A stretch of 64,000 nt of DNA from assembly GCF_024055605.1 (NCBI RefSeq), contig NZ_JAMXLX010000004.1, positions 310,001-374,000 of the forward strand, read 5' to 3'. Shown here piece after piece: positions 1 through 10,531 of this stretch (position 1 is the stretch's first letter; each line of letters starts with the position of its first letter). A program made the translations under genes and the position numbers. The notes beneath the pieces were generated by a model. The model worked only from the letters and a program-made list of their open reading frames with translations, made no database searches and was not told where the DNA came from. This DNA comes from Ciceribacter sichuanensis (GTDB lineage Bacteria > Pseudomonadota > Alphaproteobacteria > Rhizobiales > Rhizobiaceae).

Positions 1-165
1 AATTTGATTGATCGCTTTGTTTACGGTCATGTTATCGACTATATACTCTTCTACACGAGGACGTGGTCTTTCGCGGTGTTCAACCTTGCCGACAGCCTGA
101 TCACCATCGGTGCCGGGTTTATTCTGCTGGATGAGGTGTTGGCCCACAGACGTTCGAAAGAGTAG
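1..165 (+). CDS. lspA: Lipoprotein signal peptidase II (C-terminal fragment)
   Basis: The window opens inside this gene; the last 54 codons are present. LspA is the inner-membrane aspartic peptidase that removes signal peptides from diacylglyceryl-prolipoproteins. The fragment begins NLIDR, continues with G-x-V-I-D-Y and then FNLADS, which are the conserved C-terminal blocks of the family; the aspartates of the VIDY and NLADS blocks correspond to the catalytic pair. A last hydrophobic helix and a short charged tail (HRRSKE) finish the protein, as expected for the C-terminal membrane segment. The rest lies upstream of the window. Lnt, a later step of the same pathway, is encoded about 22 kb downstream. 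Confidence 0.88.
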   Translation, partial: NLIDRFVYGHVIDYILFYTRTWSFAVFNLADSLITIGAGFILLDEVLAHRRSKE

Positions 166-313
166 GTTTTACCGGTGCCGCAAATGGGATACGAAGTGGC
201 GGTATCGGGGTGAGTTTTTCACGGGCAGACGCCCGAATTGTGTGACAATTCCTGTCACTTTCCTGTCGTACAGCCGTGGTTTATGACCCCTAGCTTAACC
301 TGGACGAGTCGCG

Positions 314-1192
314 ATGAGCGTTGAACTTCTGGATCGAAAGTCCCTGCTTGAGGGCGGCTCTGCGTCCGCCGCTCCCGACCAGTCCATTTCCGAGGGCCTT
401 TACGGCCGCATCGGCTCGCTGGAAACGCGCCTCGCCCGCAATGAGCGCGAGATCGACGCCGCCCAGGCCGTACGTTACAGGGTGTTCGTCGAGGAAATGA
501 AGGCTCAGGTGGCTCCGGAAGCCGCCCGGCTCCAGCGTGACGTCGATTCCTGGGATGCCGTCTGTGATCACCTTCTGGTGGTCGACCGTTCGATCGAAGG
601 CGATCCGGAAGACCAGATCGTCGGCACCTACCGCCTGCTGCGCCATGAGGTCGCGATGATGCATGGTGGCTTCTATTCCGACTCCGAATTCGCGATCAGC
701 GACCTTGTCGCCCGCCATCCGGAAAAACGCTTCATGGAGCTTGGCCGTTCCTGCGTTCTGCCCGCCTATCGCAACAAGCGCACTGTCGAACTCCTGTGGC
801 AGGGCTGCTGGGCCTATGCCTTGCAGCATCGTGCCGACGCCATGTTCGGTTGCGGGTCCTTCCCGGGCGTACGCCCCGAAGAGCATGCGCTTGCCCTTTC
901 CTTCCTGCACCACAATACCGGCGTTCGCGGCGAGTGGACGGTTTCGGCAAAGCCCGAGCTTTACCGTGAAATGGACCTGATGCCGGTCGAGGCGATCAAT
1001 GCACGCAAGGCCCTGTCTGCCATGCCGCCGCTGATCAAGGGCTATCTGCGCCTCGGCGCCATGGTCGGCAATGGCGCGGTCGTGGATCACGCCTTCAACA
1101 CCACCGATGTGTTGATCGTACTTCCGATCGCCAGCATTTCCGGCCGCTACGTGAACTACTACGGCGCCGACGCTGGCCGTTTCTCGAGCTGA
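314..1192 (+). CDS. olsB: L-ornithine N(alpha)-acyltransferase (lyso-ornithine lipid synthase)
   Basis: This 292-residue protein belongs to the GNAT-like N-acyl amino acid synthase family. OlsB transfers a 3-hydroxyacyl group from acyl-ACP to the alpha-amino group of ornithine, giving lyso-ornithine lipid, the first step of phosphorus-free ornithine lipid synthesis at the inner membrane. Family blocks are visible: an N-terminal AQAVRYRVFVEEM segment, IVGTYRLLR, a central MELGRSCVLPAYRNK block and a CGSFPGV motif. The length fits rhizobial OlsB. In Sinorhizobium meliloti olsB lies beside a malic enzyme, mutS and glnD as here. The partner O-acyltransferase gene olsA is about 17 kb downstream. 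The call is by family motifs and neighbourhood; ornithine specificity is inferred. Confidence 0.9.
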   Translation: MSVELLDRKSLLEGGSASAAPDQSISEGLYGRIGSLETRLARNEREIDAAQAVRYRVFVEEMKAQVAPEAARLQRDVDSWDAVCDHLLVVDRSIEGDPEDQIVGTYRLLRHEVAMMHGGFYSDSEFAISDLVARHPEKRFMELGRSCVLPAYRNKRTVELLWQGCWAYALQHRADAMFGCGSFPGVRPEEHALALSFLHHNTGVRGEWTVSAKPELYREMDLMPVEAINARKALSAMPPLIKGYLRLGAMVGNGAVVDHAFNTTDVLIVLPIASISGRYVNYYGADAGRFSS

Positions 1193-1251
1193 CGGCCTTT
1201 CGCCCGCTGGATCCCTCCAGGAAATAGCCGCGGGCGAATCCCCTTCATCAA

Positions 1252-1422
1252 TCATTCCGGCGGGATCGCACGAGGATCGAACGGCAGGTCTGCCCTGCGG
1301 CGCTCGTCCATGACTGCAATCTGCGGATGGCCGAGCGGGTCGCGGATCCCCTCCGCACAGAATTCCAATCTCTGTTCCGGACTGCGGAAGAGGTTGAGGA
1401 AATTCAAGAATATCTTGAGCAT
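1252..1422 (-). CDS. Small conserved-looking hypothetical protein (56 aa)
   Basis: A short reverse-strand ORF between olsB and the LysR gene. The start chosen is the ATG at 1422, because a GGGAGG sequence lies about seven bases upstream of it; an in-frame start 15 bases earlier lacks such a site. The protein starts with a hydrophobic amphipathic stretch (MLKIFLNFLNLF), followed by a polar region with several acidic and arginine residues and a proline-rich tail. I do not recognise the family. It is divergent from the LysR-type regulator at 1537, the arrangement usual for a LysR target, so regulation by that protein is a reasonable inference. It could still be a chance ORF. Confidence 0.45.
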   Translation of the reverse strand: MLKIFLNFLNLFRSPEQRLEFCAEGIRDPLGHPQIAVMDERRRADLPFDPRAIPPE

Positions 1423-1521
1423 ACTTTGGCCTCCCATTCCCGGCGGATGCTAAAAAATTGCGAGATTTCAGCGGTATAATCCCGGATACAGGCCCCATCC
1501 ATTGATGTATTCCGCAGAGGT

Positions 1522-1538
1522 ATGTAGATTTTCTACAT
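1522..1538. promoter_or_regulatory. Perfect inverted repeat over the LysR start codon
   Basis: Seven-base arms ATGTAGA and TCTACAT are separated by TTT. The right arm overlaps the ATG start codon (1537-1539) of the LysR-type gene. The site lies in the 114-base region between two divergent genes. Inverted repeats of this kind are typical LysR binding sites, although spacing here is not the classic T-N11-A. Autorepression is an inference. Confidence 0.45.
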
Positions 1539-2481
1539 GCGCAACCTGAATGTGATCACCCTGAATGGCTTGCGGGCGGTGGAGGCGGTCGCCCGCCTCG
1601 GCTCGTTGCAGGCTGCCGCAGATGAACTCGGCGTCACCATCGGCGCCGTCAGCCAGCAGGTCATCAAGTGCGAGACACAACTGGGGCGAACCCTTTTCGC
1701 AAGGGAGCCGCGCGGTCTCGTGGTGCTGCCGGGCGGGCGCGATTTCGTGGCGCGCCTGACAGAAGCGTTCGGCGGAATTTCCCGCGCAGTGGAAGTAGTG
1801 CGCCACGAGCGCGATGACGTCCTGACGATCTCGGTCGCACCCGTCTTTGCCGCGCGATGGCTCGTGTTCAGGCTGGGCCGCTTTGCCGAGCGTCATCCGG
1901 ATATCCGCATCCGGCTCGACGCGACCGACCGTCTCGCCGATCCGAATGTCGGTGATGTCGATCTCTGTATTCGGGTTGGAAGGGGACGCTGGCCGGGCGT
2001 GCGGGCCGACCTTCTTTTGCAGCAGCGCGTCTTTCCCGTCTGTACGCCGGCGCTCGCTGCCGGTCTTGCTTCGCCCGCGGATCTTCTGGACATGCCGTGG
2101 GTCGTGGATGCACGCGCTCTGTTTTCACGCGATGTCTGGCTTGAATGTGCGGGATTGCCCGTCGGTCGGGTGACGGGGCGGCATGTGTTCAACGAGGCGT
2201 CGCTCTGTCTTGATGCGGTGATCGCAGGCCAGGGCGTCATGCTGGCATGGCAGACGCTTGCATCCCATGCGATCCAGAGTGGACAGCTTGTCGTGCCCTT
2301 CGGACCCTTCGCCGCAACCGGCGACGGACATTATCTGGTCACGGCCGAAAACGCGCCCCACGATCCGAAGGTCGAGGCCTTCGGGGCTTGGTTGCGCGAG
2401 GCGCTGGCTGCGGACATGGCGGCTCTCGAAGGTTTCGTCCGGTCGACGGGTATCGATCCGGACGAAAGCGCCAAGGCTTAG
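1537..2481 (+). CDS. LysR-family transcriptional regulator
   Basis: A 314-residue LysR-type DNA-binding regulator. The N-terminal winged helix-turn-helix covers about residues 5-65, with LNGLRAVEAVARLGSL followed by a recognition helix around VTIGAVSQQVIKCE. A periplasmic-binding-protein-like effector domain fills about residues 90-300. The N-terminal pattern resembles the GcvA/AmpR branch, but the ligand cannot be deduced. The start ATG sits inside a perfect inverted repeat, and AGAGG upstream is rather far (about 16 bases), so initiation may be weak. The gene faces a small divergent ORF. Its TAG stop overlaps the TAA stop of the convergent malic enzyme gene. Confidence 0.85.
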   Translation: MRNLNVITLNGLRAVEAVARLGSLQAAADELGVTIGAVSQQVIKCETQLGRTLFAREPRGLVVLPGGRDFVARLTEAFGGISRAVEVVRHERDDVLTISVAPVFAARWLVFRLGRFAERHPDIRIRLDATDRLADPNVGDVDLCIRVGRGRWPGVRADLLLQQRVFPVCTPALAAGLASPADLLDMPWVVDARALFSRDVWLECAGLPVGRVTGRHVFNEASLCLDAVIAGQGVMLAWQTLASHAIQSGQLVVPFGPFAATGDGHYLVTAENAPHDPKVEAFGAWLREALAADMAALEGFVRSTGIDPDESAKA

Positions 2482-4760
2482 AGAGCGTTATAGGCCGCCA
2501 TCATTGCCATGTTGACGATGTCGGTGTCCTTGGCGCCCATCTGGGTGATCTGGACGGATTTTTCGAGACCCACCAGAAGCGGCCCGATCACGGTGGAACC
2601 ACCGAGTTCCTGCAGCATCTTGGTGGAAATTGCCGCGGAGTGGATCGCCGGCATGACGAGCACGTTGGCCGTGCCCGAGAGACGGCAGAACGGATACTGC
2701 TCCATGCGGTGGGCGTTGAGCGCGACATCGGCGCCCATTTCCCCGTCATATTCGAAATCGACCTTGCGCTTGTCGAGGATCTTGACCGCCTCGCGCAGCC
2801 GCTCCGAGCGCTCGCCGGTCGGGTGGCCGAAGGTCGAGTAGGCCAGAAGAGCGACGCGCGGCTCATAGCCGAAGCGATGCGCGACGTGGGCGGCTTCCTC
2901 GGCGATATCGGCAAGCTCTTCCGCCGTCGGCATGTCGTGTACGGCGGTATCGGCCACCAGCACGGTGCGTCCACGCGTCAATGCCAGCGAAACGCCGATC
3001 ACGCGGTGGCCGGGCTGTGGATCGATGCAACGGCGGACGTCCTCCAGCGCGGTCGAATAGTTGCGGGTCGTGCCGGTGACCATGGCATCGGCATCGCCCA
3101 GCGCCACCATGCAGGCGGCGAAGTGGTTACGATCCGTGTTGATGAGACGCTGGCAGTCGCGGTGCAGGTAGCCTTTGCGCTGCAGGCGGGAATAGAGATA
3201 TTCGGTATAGGCCTCGACGCGCTTTGAAACGCGGGCGTTGACCAGTTCGATGCCGGGCCGGTCGAGATCGATGCCGGCGCGTTCCGCGGTTGCCCTGAGC
3301 GGCTCATCGCGACCAAGCAGGATGGCAGTGCCGAGCCCCTGGTTGGCGAAGGCGATGGCAGCGCGCATCACCTGCTCTTCCTCACCTTCGGCGAAGACGA
3401 CGCGCTTCGGATTTTCACGAACGCGCTCGTAGAGTTGCTGGGTGGTCGCGGCGATCGGGTCTTTGCGGGCGGATAGTTCGCGCGCATAGGCGTCAAGATC
3501 GCTGATTTCCTTGCGTGCCACGCCGGTCTCCATCGCCGCGCGGGCGACAGCGACCGGAATGGAGGAAATAAGACGTGGATCGAAGGGCACCGGAATGATG
3601 TACTGCGCGCCGAACCGCGGCCGCTGGCCCTGATAGGCGGCGGCCACGTCATCAGGCACGTCTTCGCGGGCAAGTGCTGCAAGCGCCCGGACGGCCGCGA
3701 TCTTCATGGCGTCGTTGATCGAGGATGCCCGCACGTCGAGCGCGCCGCGGAAGATGTAGGGGAAGCCGAGCACATTGTTGACCTGGTTCGGATAGTCAGA
3801 GCGCCCGGTCGCCATGATCGCGTCCTTGCGGATTTCTGCGACTTCCTCCGGCGTGATTTCCGGATCCGGATTGGCCATCGCGAAGATGATCGGGTTGGGC
3901 GCCATGGAGCGGATCATATCGGCCGAAAACGCGCCCTTCTGGGAGAGACCGAGCACGACGTCGGCGCCTTCCATCGCTTCCTGCAGCGTGCGGCGGTCCG
4001 TCTTGACGGCGTGGGCCGATTTCCACTGGTTCATGCCTTCGGTGCGGCCTTGATGGATCACGCCCTTGGTGTCGCAGAGGATGATGTTTTCGGGATTGAA
4101 TCCCATGGCCTTGATGAGTTCGATGCAGGCGATGGCGGCGGCGCCCGCACCGTTGCAGACGAGCTTTGTCGTCTTGAAATCGCGGCCCGTCAGTTCGAGC
4201 GCATTGATGAGACCGGCGGCGGCGATGATCGCGGTGCCGTGTTGGTCGTCATGGAAAACCGGGATGTCCATCAGTTCGCGCAGGCGCTGCTCGATGATGA
4301 AGCAGTCGGGCGCCTTGATGTCCTCGAGGTTGATGCCGCCGAAGGAGGGGCCGAGGTAGCGCACGCAGTTGATGAATTCTTCGACGTCCTGTGTATCGAC
4401 CTCGAGGTCGATGGAATCGACGTCGGCAAAGCGCTTGAACAGGACGGACTTGCCTTCCATCACCGGCTTCGAGGCGAGCGCGCCGAGATTGCCGAGGCCG
4501 AGGATCGCCGTGCCGTTGGAAATGACGGCCACCATGTTGCCACGGGTGGTGTAGTCATAGGCTGTGGCAGGATCGGCAGCGATCGCCTTGACCGGAACCG
4601 CGACGCCCGGCGAATAGGCGAGCGACAGGTCGCGCTGCGTGGCCATCGCCTTGGTCGGCGTGATTTCCAGCTTGCCCGGACGTCCCTGTGAGTGGAAATC
4701 CAGCGCTTCCTGTTCGGTGACGGAGGTCTTTACGGTCTTGCCATTGTCGCTGCTCGGCAT
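2478..4760 (-). CDS. tme: NADP-type malic enzyme with phosphotransacetylase-like C-terminal domain
   Basis: This 760-residue protein oxidatively decarboxylates malate to pyruvate in the cytoplasm. Residues about 1-430 are the malic enzyme: an N-terminal [11 protein letters not shown] block, [15 protein letters not shown], then [10 protein letters not shown] and a nucleotide-binding [11 protein letters not shown] motif. Residues about 435-760 resemble phosphate acetyltransferase, the chimeric layout of rhizobial Dme and Tme; in those enzymes the C-terminal part is thought not to be catalytic. The location between olsB and mutS matches the NADP-dependent tme locus of Sinorhizobium meliloti rather than dme, so NADP use is inferred from synteny. 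It is transcribed alone, convergent with the LysR gene (four-base overlap of stops) and divergent from mutS. Confidence 0.88.
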   Translation of the reverse strand: MPSSDNGKTVKTSVTEQEALDFHSQGRPGKLEITPTKAMATQRDLSLAYSPGVAVPVKAIAADPATAYDYTTRGNMVAVISNGTAILGLGNLGALASKPVMEGKSVLFKRFADVDSIDLEVDTQDVEEFINCVRYLGPSFGGINLEDIKAPDCFIIEQRLRELMDIPVFHDDQHGTAIIAAAGLINALELTGRDFKTTKLVCNGAGAAAIACIELIKAMGFNPENIILCDTKGVIHQGRTEGMNQWKSAHAVKTDRRTLQEAMEGADVVLGLSQKGAFSADMIRSMAPNPIIFAMANPDPEITPEEVAEIRKDAIMATGRSDYPNQVNNVLGFPYIFRGALDVRASSINDAMKIAAVRALAALAREDVPDDVAAAYQGQRPRFGAQYIIPVPFDPRLISSIPVAVARAAMETGVARKEISDLDAYARELSARKDPIAATTQQLYERVRENPKRVVFAEGEEEQVMRAAIAFANQGLGTAILLGRDEPLRATAERAGIDLDRPGIELVNARVSKRVEAYTEYLYSRLQRKGYLHRDCQRLINTDRNHFAACMVALGDADAMVTGTTRNYSTALEDVRRCIDPQPGHRVIGVSLALTRGRTVLVADTAVHDMPTAEELADIAEEAAHVAHRFGYEPRVALLAYSTFGHPTGERSERLREAVKILDKRKVDFEYDGEMGADVALNAHRMEQYPFCRLSGTANVLVMPAIHSAAISTKMLQELGGSTVIGPLLVGLEKSVQITQMGAKDTDIVNMAMMAAYNAL

Positions 4761-4875
4761 GTTTCCCTCTAACCTTGTTGTGGGCAGCCATGCGTGCGGC
4801 TGTCCTTGGTGGTTGTTTTTGCTCGGCTTAGGTCGTTAGTGTTGCCTGACATCTTTTTCAAGAAAACTTTGGCCC

Positions 4876-7611
4876 GTGACAATCAATACCGCGCCCGCAA
4901 ATGAAGTCTTCAATGCCGCCGAGCTTGCCTCAGAGGAAAGTCGCGCCTCTGCGACTCCGATGATGGAGCAATATATCGAGATCAAGGCGGCCAATCCGGA
5001 TAGCCTGCTATTCTACCGGATGGGGGATTTCTACGAACTGTTTTTCGAGGATGCCGTCGAGGCATCCCGGGCGCTCGGCATCACGCTGACCAAGCGCGGC
5101 CAGCATCTGGGTCACGACATTCCCATGTGCGGTGTGCCGGTTCATGCAGCCGACGATTACCTGCAGAAGCTGATTGCGCGCGGTTTTCGCGTTGCCGTCT
5201 GTGAACAGGTCGAAGACCCGGCGGAAGCCAAGAAGCGTGGTTCGAAATCCGTCGTGCGCCGTGATGTCGTTCGCCTCGTGACACCCGGCACGCTGACCGA
5301 AGAGAAGCTTCTGTCGCCGTCGGAAACGAACTACCTGATGGCGCTCGCCCGTATCCGAGGCGGCTCGACACCGCTGTTGGCGCTCGCCTGGATCGATATC
5401 TCGACCGGCATCTTCCGATTGGCGGAAACGGATGAGGGCCGCCTGCTCGCCGATATCCTGAGGATCGAGCCGCGCGAGCTGATCGTGCCCGATACGCTCT
5501 TCCACGATCCTGAACTGAAGCCGGCCTTCGATGTTCTGGGACGCGTGGTCGTGCCGCAGCCGGGCGTCCTGTTCGACAGTGCCACGGCCGAAACACGTCT
5601 TGCCCGCTATTTCGGCGTTGGTACCCTCGATGGCTTCGGCTCCTTCAGCCGCGCCGAGATTGCCGCGGCTGCCGCAGCTGTCGCCTATGTCGAAAAGACC
5701 CAGATTTCCGAGCGTCCGGCGCTCGGGCTGCCGGAGCGGCAGAGCGCATCCTCCACGCTTTTCATCGACCCGGCGACGCGCGCCAATCTGGAACTGGTGA
5801 AGACCCTTTCAGGGGATCGTAACGGCTCGCTCCTGAAAGCAATCGACCGCACAGTGACTGGCGGCGGCGCTCGCCTGCTGGCCGAACGGCTGATGTCGCC
5901 GCTCACCGAACCCGCTGCCATTTCCGCGCGTCAGGATTCCATCGCTTTCATGCTGAGCGAATCCGCGCTGTGCGAACAACTCCATGACGCCCTGAAAAGG
6001 GTGCCGGACATGCCGCGCGCACTGTCGCGGCTGGCGCTCGATCGCGGCGGTCCGCGCGACCTCGGCGCGATCCTCTATGGACTTGCCTCGGCCCGGGAGG
6101 TGGGCGAGCGGCTTGCTGGAATGCTCCTTCCGGATGAACTGGCGGCTGCCGTTGAAGATCTCGCCGCACTTCCAGCTTCCGTCGGTGAACTTCTCGCATC
6201 CATGCTGGCGGACGATCTGCCGCTCCTGAAGCGTGACGGCGGCTTCCTGAGGGAAGGGGCCATCCCCGAACTCGACGAGATCAGGGCGCTGAGAGACCAG
6301 TCGCGGCGCGTCATCGCAGGCCTGCAGCTTCAATATGCCGAGGAGACTGGCATCAAGTCGCTGAAGATCAAGCACAACAATGTGCTCGGCTATTTCATCG
6401 AGGTAACTGCGGGCAATGCTGGCGCGATGACGGAAGGCGAGGCCGCCAAGGCCCGCTTCATCCATCGCCAGACGATGGCCAGCGCCATGCGCTTCACCAC
6501 CACCGAGCTTGCCGATCTGGAAAGCCGCATTGCCAATGCCGCGGGGCAGGCGCTCACCATCGAACTTGAAGCCTTCGACCGCATGCTGGCGGCGGTCGTT
6601 GCCGCGGCCGAGCCGATCAAGGCGGCGGCCCGTGCGCTCGCCATCATCGATGTCGCGGCAGGTCTTGCAACGCTCGCGGAGGAGCAGGGCTATTGCCGCC
6701 CGCTGGTCGATGACAGCCGCATGTTTGCGATTGTCGCCGGCCGCCATCCGGTGGTCGAACAGGCGCTGCGCCGTCAGGCGGCAAGTCCCTTCATCGCCAA
6801 TGACTGCAACCTTTCGCCCGATGGATCGGATGATACCGGCGCAATCTGGCTGCTGACCGGCCCGAACATGGGCGGTAAGTCGACCTTTCTGCGCCAGAAC
6901 GCGCTGATCGCCATCATGGCCCAGATGGGTTCCTTCGTGCCGGCGGGATCGGCCCATATCGGCATCGTTGACCGGCTGTTTTCCCGCGTCGGCGCATCCG
7001 ACGATCTTGCGCGCGGCCGTTCGACCTTCATGGTCGAGATGGTCGAGACGGCGGCGATCCTCAATCAGGCAACTGACCGCTCGCTGGTCATCCTCGATGA
7101 AATCGGCCGCGGTACGGCGACCTTCGACGGCCTGTCGATCGCCTGGGCGGCAGTTGAACATCTGCATGAGGTGAACCGCTGCCGGTCGCTTTTCGCCACC
7201 CATTTCCATGAACTGACAGTGCTGTCGGAAAAGCTGCTCAGGCTTTCCAACGTCACCATGCGGGTCAAGGAATGGGACGGCGACGTGATCTTCCTGCATG
7301 AGGTAGGTCCCGGTGCGGCCGACCGTTCCTATGGTATTCAGGTCGCGCGCCTCGCCGGCCTGCCGGCCTCGGTGGTTTCTCGCGCCCGCGATGTGCTGAC
7401 CCGGCTGGAAGATGCTGACCGCAAGAACCCGGCAAGTTCGCTGATCGACGATCTGCCCCTCTTCCAGGTGGCGGTGCGCCGCGAGGAGGCGCTGAAATCC
7501 GGTCCGTCGAAGGTGGAGGAAGCGTTGAAAACGCTGGATCTCGACGATATGACTCCGCGTCAGGCGCTCGACGCGCTTTATGATCTCAAGAAACAACTTG
7601 GCAAGTCTTGA
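4876..7611 (+). CDS. mutS: DNA mismatch repair ATPase MutS
   Basis: A 911-residue mismatch-recognition ATPase. The mismatch-binding domain carries the conserved MGDFYELFF block with the Phe-x-Glu motif; the core and clamp domains follow. The ATPase domain has the Walker A motif GPNMGGKST near residue 660, then a [14 protein letters not shown] segment, Walker [12 protein letters not shown] and a TTHFHEL-like motif (ATHFHEL). I use the GTG at 4876, which gives a 28-residue N-terminal extension; tandem ATG codons at 4960 and 4963 (MMEQYIEIK) are an alternative start. Neither has a strong ribosome binding site. The intergenic space to the divergent malic enzyme gene is 115 bases. Confidence 0.95.
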   Translation: MTINTAPANEVFNAAELASEESRASATPMMEQYIEIKAANPDSLLFYRMGDFYELFFEDAVEASRALGITLTKRGQHLGHDIPMCGVPVHAADDYLQKLIARGFRVAVCEQVEDPAEAKKRGSKSVVRRDVVRLVTPGTLTEEKLLSPSETNYLMALARIRGGSTPLLALAWIDISTGIFRLAETDEGRLLADILRIEPRELIVPDTLFHDPELKPAFDVLGRVVVPQPGVLFDSATAETRLARYFGVGTLDGFGSFSRAEIAAAAAAVAYVEKTQISERPALGLPERQSASSTLFIDPATRANLELVKTLSGDRNGSLLKAIDRTVTGGGARLLAERLMSPLTEPAAISARQDSIAFMLSESALCEQLHDALKRVPDMPRALSRLALDRGGPRDLGAILYGLASAREVGERLAGMLLPDELAAAVEDLAALPASVGELLASMLADDLPLLKRDGGFLREGAIPELDEIRALRDQSRRVIAGLQLQYAEETGIKSLKIKHNNVLGYFIEVTAGNAGAMTEGEAAKARFIHRQTMASAMRFTTTELADLESRIANAAGQALTIELEAFDRMLAAVVAAAEPIKAAARALAIIDVAAGLATLAEEQGYCRPLVDDSRMFAIVAGRHPVVEQALRRQAASPFIANDCNLSPDGSDDTGAIWLLTGPNMGGKSTFLRQNALIAIMAQMGSFVPAGSAHIGIVDRLFSRVGASDDLARGRSTFMVEMVETAAILNQATDRSLVILDEIGRGTATFDGLSIAWAAVEHLHEVNRCRSLFATHFHELTVLSEKLLRLSNVTMRVKEWDGDVIFLHEVGPGAADRSYGIQVARLAGLPASVVSRARDVLTRLEDADRKNPASSLIDDLPLFQVAVRREEALKSGPSKVEEALKTLDLDDMTPRQALDALYDLKKQLGKS

Positions 7612-7622
7612 GCGCTAATATG

Positions 7623-7657
7623 CTTGTCCGGTGCGCCGCAAAGGCGCTATAGCGCCT
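7623..7657 (+). promoter_or_regulatory. Possible glnD promoter with 16-bp palindrome
   Basis: CTTGTC at 7623-7628 and CTATAG at 7647-7652 are 18 bases apart, close to the rhizobial vegetative pattern CTTGAC-N17-CTATAT. The -10-like box is embedded in a perfect 16-base palindrome, AGGCGCTATAGCGCCT (7642-7657). If this is the promoter, a start codon at 7624 for GlnD is impossible and the ATG at 7708 is favoured. The palindrome could instead be an operator or RNA hairpin. Confidence 0.4.
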
Positions 7658-7707
7658 CCCGTCGCCGCCTTGAAAAAGCCGGCAAGCCACGAAAGCCTGC
7701 AGCAATA

Positions 7708-10530
7708 ATGGCCAAGCCCGAATACGAACACGCGGATCTGATCGACATCGCCTCGCTCAAGGCAGAGTGCGATGCCATCGCCCGGACCTACGCCGGAAAT
7801 CTTCTGGAGACGCGCGCCGCCCTCTTGCCGGTGCTGCGCAAGGCGAGCAATGACGGCCGCGAAAAGGCCCGCGAACTTCTCTTCAAGGACGGAAGCGGCC
7901 TGAACTGCGCACGGCGCATTTCCGATATTCAGGATCAAATCATCTCGGTGATCTTCGGGATCGCCATCACCCATCTCTATCCGGATAATGCCGATGGCAT
8001 CGGTGTTGCCGCAGTCGGCGGTTATGGACGCGGTACGCTGGCGCCGGGTTCCGACATCGATCTCCTGTTCCTCATGCCGCAGAAGCTTTCCGGGACCATG
8101 CACAAGGCGGTGGAGTTCGTGCTCTATCTGCTGTGGGACATGGGCTTCAAGGTCGGTCACGCCACCCGCAGCGTCGAGGAATGTATCCGCCTGTCCAAGG
8201 GTGACATGACGATCCGCACCGCGATCCTCGAGACCCGCTTTATCTGCGGTAAGGAAGAACTCGTCGGCGAATTGCATCGCCGCTTCGATCAGGAAGTGAC
8301 GAACAATACGGCTCCCGAATTCATCGCGGCGAAGCTTGCCGAGCGGGACGAACGTCACCGCAAGGCCGGCGACAGCCGCTATCTGGTCGAGCCGAATGTC
8401 AAGGAAGGCAAGGGCGGCCTGCGCGATCTGCAGACCCTCTTCTGGATCGCCAAATACAAGTATCATGTTCGCGATTCCGGCGATCTCGTGCGCCTCGGCG
8501 TGCTCTCGCGTCAGGAATGGCGTCTCTTCCAGAAGGCGGATGACTTCCTCTGGGCGGTGCGTTGCCACATGCATTATCTCACCGGCAAGCCGGAAGAGCG
8601 CCTCTATTTCGATATCCAGCCCGAGATTGCCCGCAACCTCGGCTATCAGCCTCGCCCCGGCCTTTCGGCGGTCGAGCGCTTCATGAAGCATTACTTCCTG
8701 ATCGCCAAGGATGTCGGGGACTTGACCCGTATCTTCGCTGCGACGCTGGAAGAGCAGCAGGCCAAGGCCGCGCCGGGCATCACGGCGGCTATCGGCCGCT
8801 TCGCCCACCGGCCGCGCAAGATCGCCGGAACGGTCGACTTCCTCGACGACCGGGGTCGTATCGCGCTCGCCAAGCCGGATGTCTTCAAGCGCGATCCGAT
8901 CGCCATCATGCGGCTGTTCCATGTCGCCGATCTCAATGGCTTGGAATTCCACCCGGACGCCCTGAAGGCGGTTACGCGGTCTCTCTCGCTGATCGACCAT
9001 GATTTCCGCGAAAACGAGGAGGCAAACCGCCTTTTCCTCGATGTGCTGACCTCCCGCCGCGATCCGGGGTTCATCCTGCGCCGCATGAACGAGGCAGGCG
9101 TTCTCGGTCGCTTCATTCCGGAATTCGGCAAGATCGTCTCGATGATGCAGTTCAACATGTATCATCACTACACCGTCGATGAGCACCTGATCCGCACGGT
9201 CGAGGTTCTGTCCGAGATCGACAAGGGCAAGGCCGAGGAGCTTCATCCGCTGGCCGCCAAGGTGATGCCCGCCATCGAGGAACGACAGGCGCTTTACGTT
9301 GCGGTCCTGTTTCACGATGTAGCCAAGGGGCGGCAGGAGGATCACTCGATCGCCGGCGCAAGGGTTGCGCGCAAGCTTTGCCCGCGTTTCGGCCTGAACC
9401 CGAAGCAGACGGAACTCGTCGCCTGGCTCATCGAGCAGCATCTCCTGATGTCGATGGTCGCTCAGACCCGCGACTTGCACGACCGCAAGACGATCACCGA
9501 CTTCGCCGAGAAGATCCAGTCGCTCGATCGGCTGAACATGATGCTGGTGCTGACCGTGTGCGATATTCGCGCCGTCGGCCCCGGCGTCTGGAACGGCTGG
9601 AAGGGTCAGCTTCTCCGCACGCTCTATTACGAAACGGAACTGCTCCTGTCCGGCGGCTTCTCGCAGGTGCCGCGCAAGGAACGCGCCCGCCACGCGGCGG
9701 AACAGCTCGCCCACGCGCTCGGTGGCTGGAGCCAGAAGGACCAGAAGCGCTACACCAAGCTGCATTACGAGCCCTATCTCCTGTCGGTAGCTCTCGAGGA
9801 TCAGGTGCGGCACGCGCATTTCATTCGTCAGGCCGACAAGGCAGGTCAGGCGCTCGCGACCATGGTACGCACGGATTCCTTCCATGCGATCACCGAGATC
9901 ACCGTTCTGGCGCCTGACCATCCGCGCCTGCTCTCGATCATTGCCGGAGCCTGTGCCGCTGCCGGTGCAAACATCGCCGACGCGCAGATCTTCACGACCT
10001 CCGACGGACGTGCGCTCGACACCATCATGGTCAATCGCGAATTCCCGATCGATGAGGACGAGATGCGGCGCGCCGCGACCATCAGCAAGATGATCGAGGA
10101 CGTGCTTTCGGGAAAGAAGCGTCTGCCGGAGGTGATCGCCACCCGCAGCAAGGGCAAGAAGAAGAACAAGACCTTCCCCGTGCAGCCGCACGTCACCATT
10201 GCCAACACGCTCTCCAACAAGTTCACCGTCGTAGAGGTCGAGTGCCTTGACCGCATAGGTCTTCTGGCGGAGATCACGGCCGGGCTGGCGGACCTGTCGC
10301 TCGACATTCACTCGGCGCGCATCACCACATTCGGTGAAAAGGTCATCGATACCTTTTACGTCACCGATCTGGTTGGCCAGAAGGTGACCAACGAGAACAG
10401 GCAGGCAAGCATCGCCAACCGGCTGAAGGCCGTCATGGCCGAGCAGGCGGAGGAACCGCGCGAACGCGCCACCGTGGCCCTTGCGCCTCCTGCCCAACCG
10501 CAGCCGCTGCCGAAGAAGGCCCGGGCCTGA
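7708..10530 (+). CDS. glnD: Bifunctional uridylyltransferase/uridylyl-removing enzyme
   Basis: A 940-residue nitrogen sensor that uridylylates PII proteins when glutamine is low and removes UMP when it is high. The nucleotidyltransferase motif [17 protein letters not shown] begins near residue 100; a GlnD-type linker contains [15 protein letters not shown]; the HD hydrolase signature [14 protein letters not shown] is near residue 533; two ACT glutamine-sensing domains start near residues 725 and 835. The frame is open further upstream to a TTG at 7624, but the ATG at 7708 ([11 protein letters not shown]) gives the length of other rhizobial GlnD proteins and lies after a likely promoter. The stop codon is one base from the murJ start. 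Confidence 0.95.
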   Translation: MAKPEYEHADLIDIASLKAECDAIARTYAGNLLETRAALLPVLRKASNDGREKARELLFKDGSGLNCARRISDIQDQIISVIFGIAITHLYPDNADGIGVAAVGGYGRGTLAPGSDIDLLFLMPQKLSGTMHKAVEFVLYLLWDMGFKVGHATRSVEECIRLSKGDMTIRTAILETRFICGKEELVGELHRRFDQEVTNNTAPEFIAAKLAERDERHRKAGDSRYLVEPNVKEGKGGLRDLQTLFWIAKYKYHVRDSGDLVRLGVLSRQEWRLFQKADDFLWAVRCHMHYLTGKPEERLYFDIQPEIARNLGYQPRPGLSAVERFMKHYFLIAKDVGDLTRIFAATLEEQQAKAAPGITAAIGRFAHRPRKIAGTVDFLDDRGRIALAKPDVFKRDPIAIMRLFHVADLNGLEFHPDALKAVTRSLSLIDHDFRENEEANRLFLDVLTSRRDPGFILRRMNEAGVLGRFIPEFGKIVSMMQFNMYHHYTVDEHLIRTVEVLSEIDKGKAEELHPLAAKVMPAIEERQALYVAVLFHDVAKGRQEDHSIAGARVARKLCPRFGLNPKQTELVAWLIEQHLLMSMVAQTRDLHDRKTITDFAEKIQSLDRLNMMLVLTVCDIRAVGPGVWNGWKGQLLRTLYYETELLLSGGFSQVPRKERARHAAEQLAHALGGWSQKDQKRYTKLHYEPYLLSVALEDQVRHAHFIRQADKAGQALATMVRTDSFHAITEITVLAPDHPRLLSIIAGACAAAGANIADAQIFTTSDGRALDTIMVNREFPIDEDEMRRAATISKMIEDVLSGKKRLPEVIATRSKGKKKNKTFPVQPHVTIANTLSNKFTVVEVECLDRIGLLAEITAGLADLSLDIHSARITTFGEKVIDTFYVTDLVGQKVTNENRQASIANRLKAVMAEQAEEPRERATVALAPPAQPQPLPKKARA

Positions 10531-10531
10531 G

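Noticed and set aside
1468-1896. Reverse-strand frame of 142 codons over the LysR start
   Set aside because: It is antisense to the well-supported LysR helix-turn-helix and has no ribosome binding site or family match.
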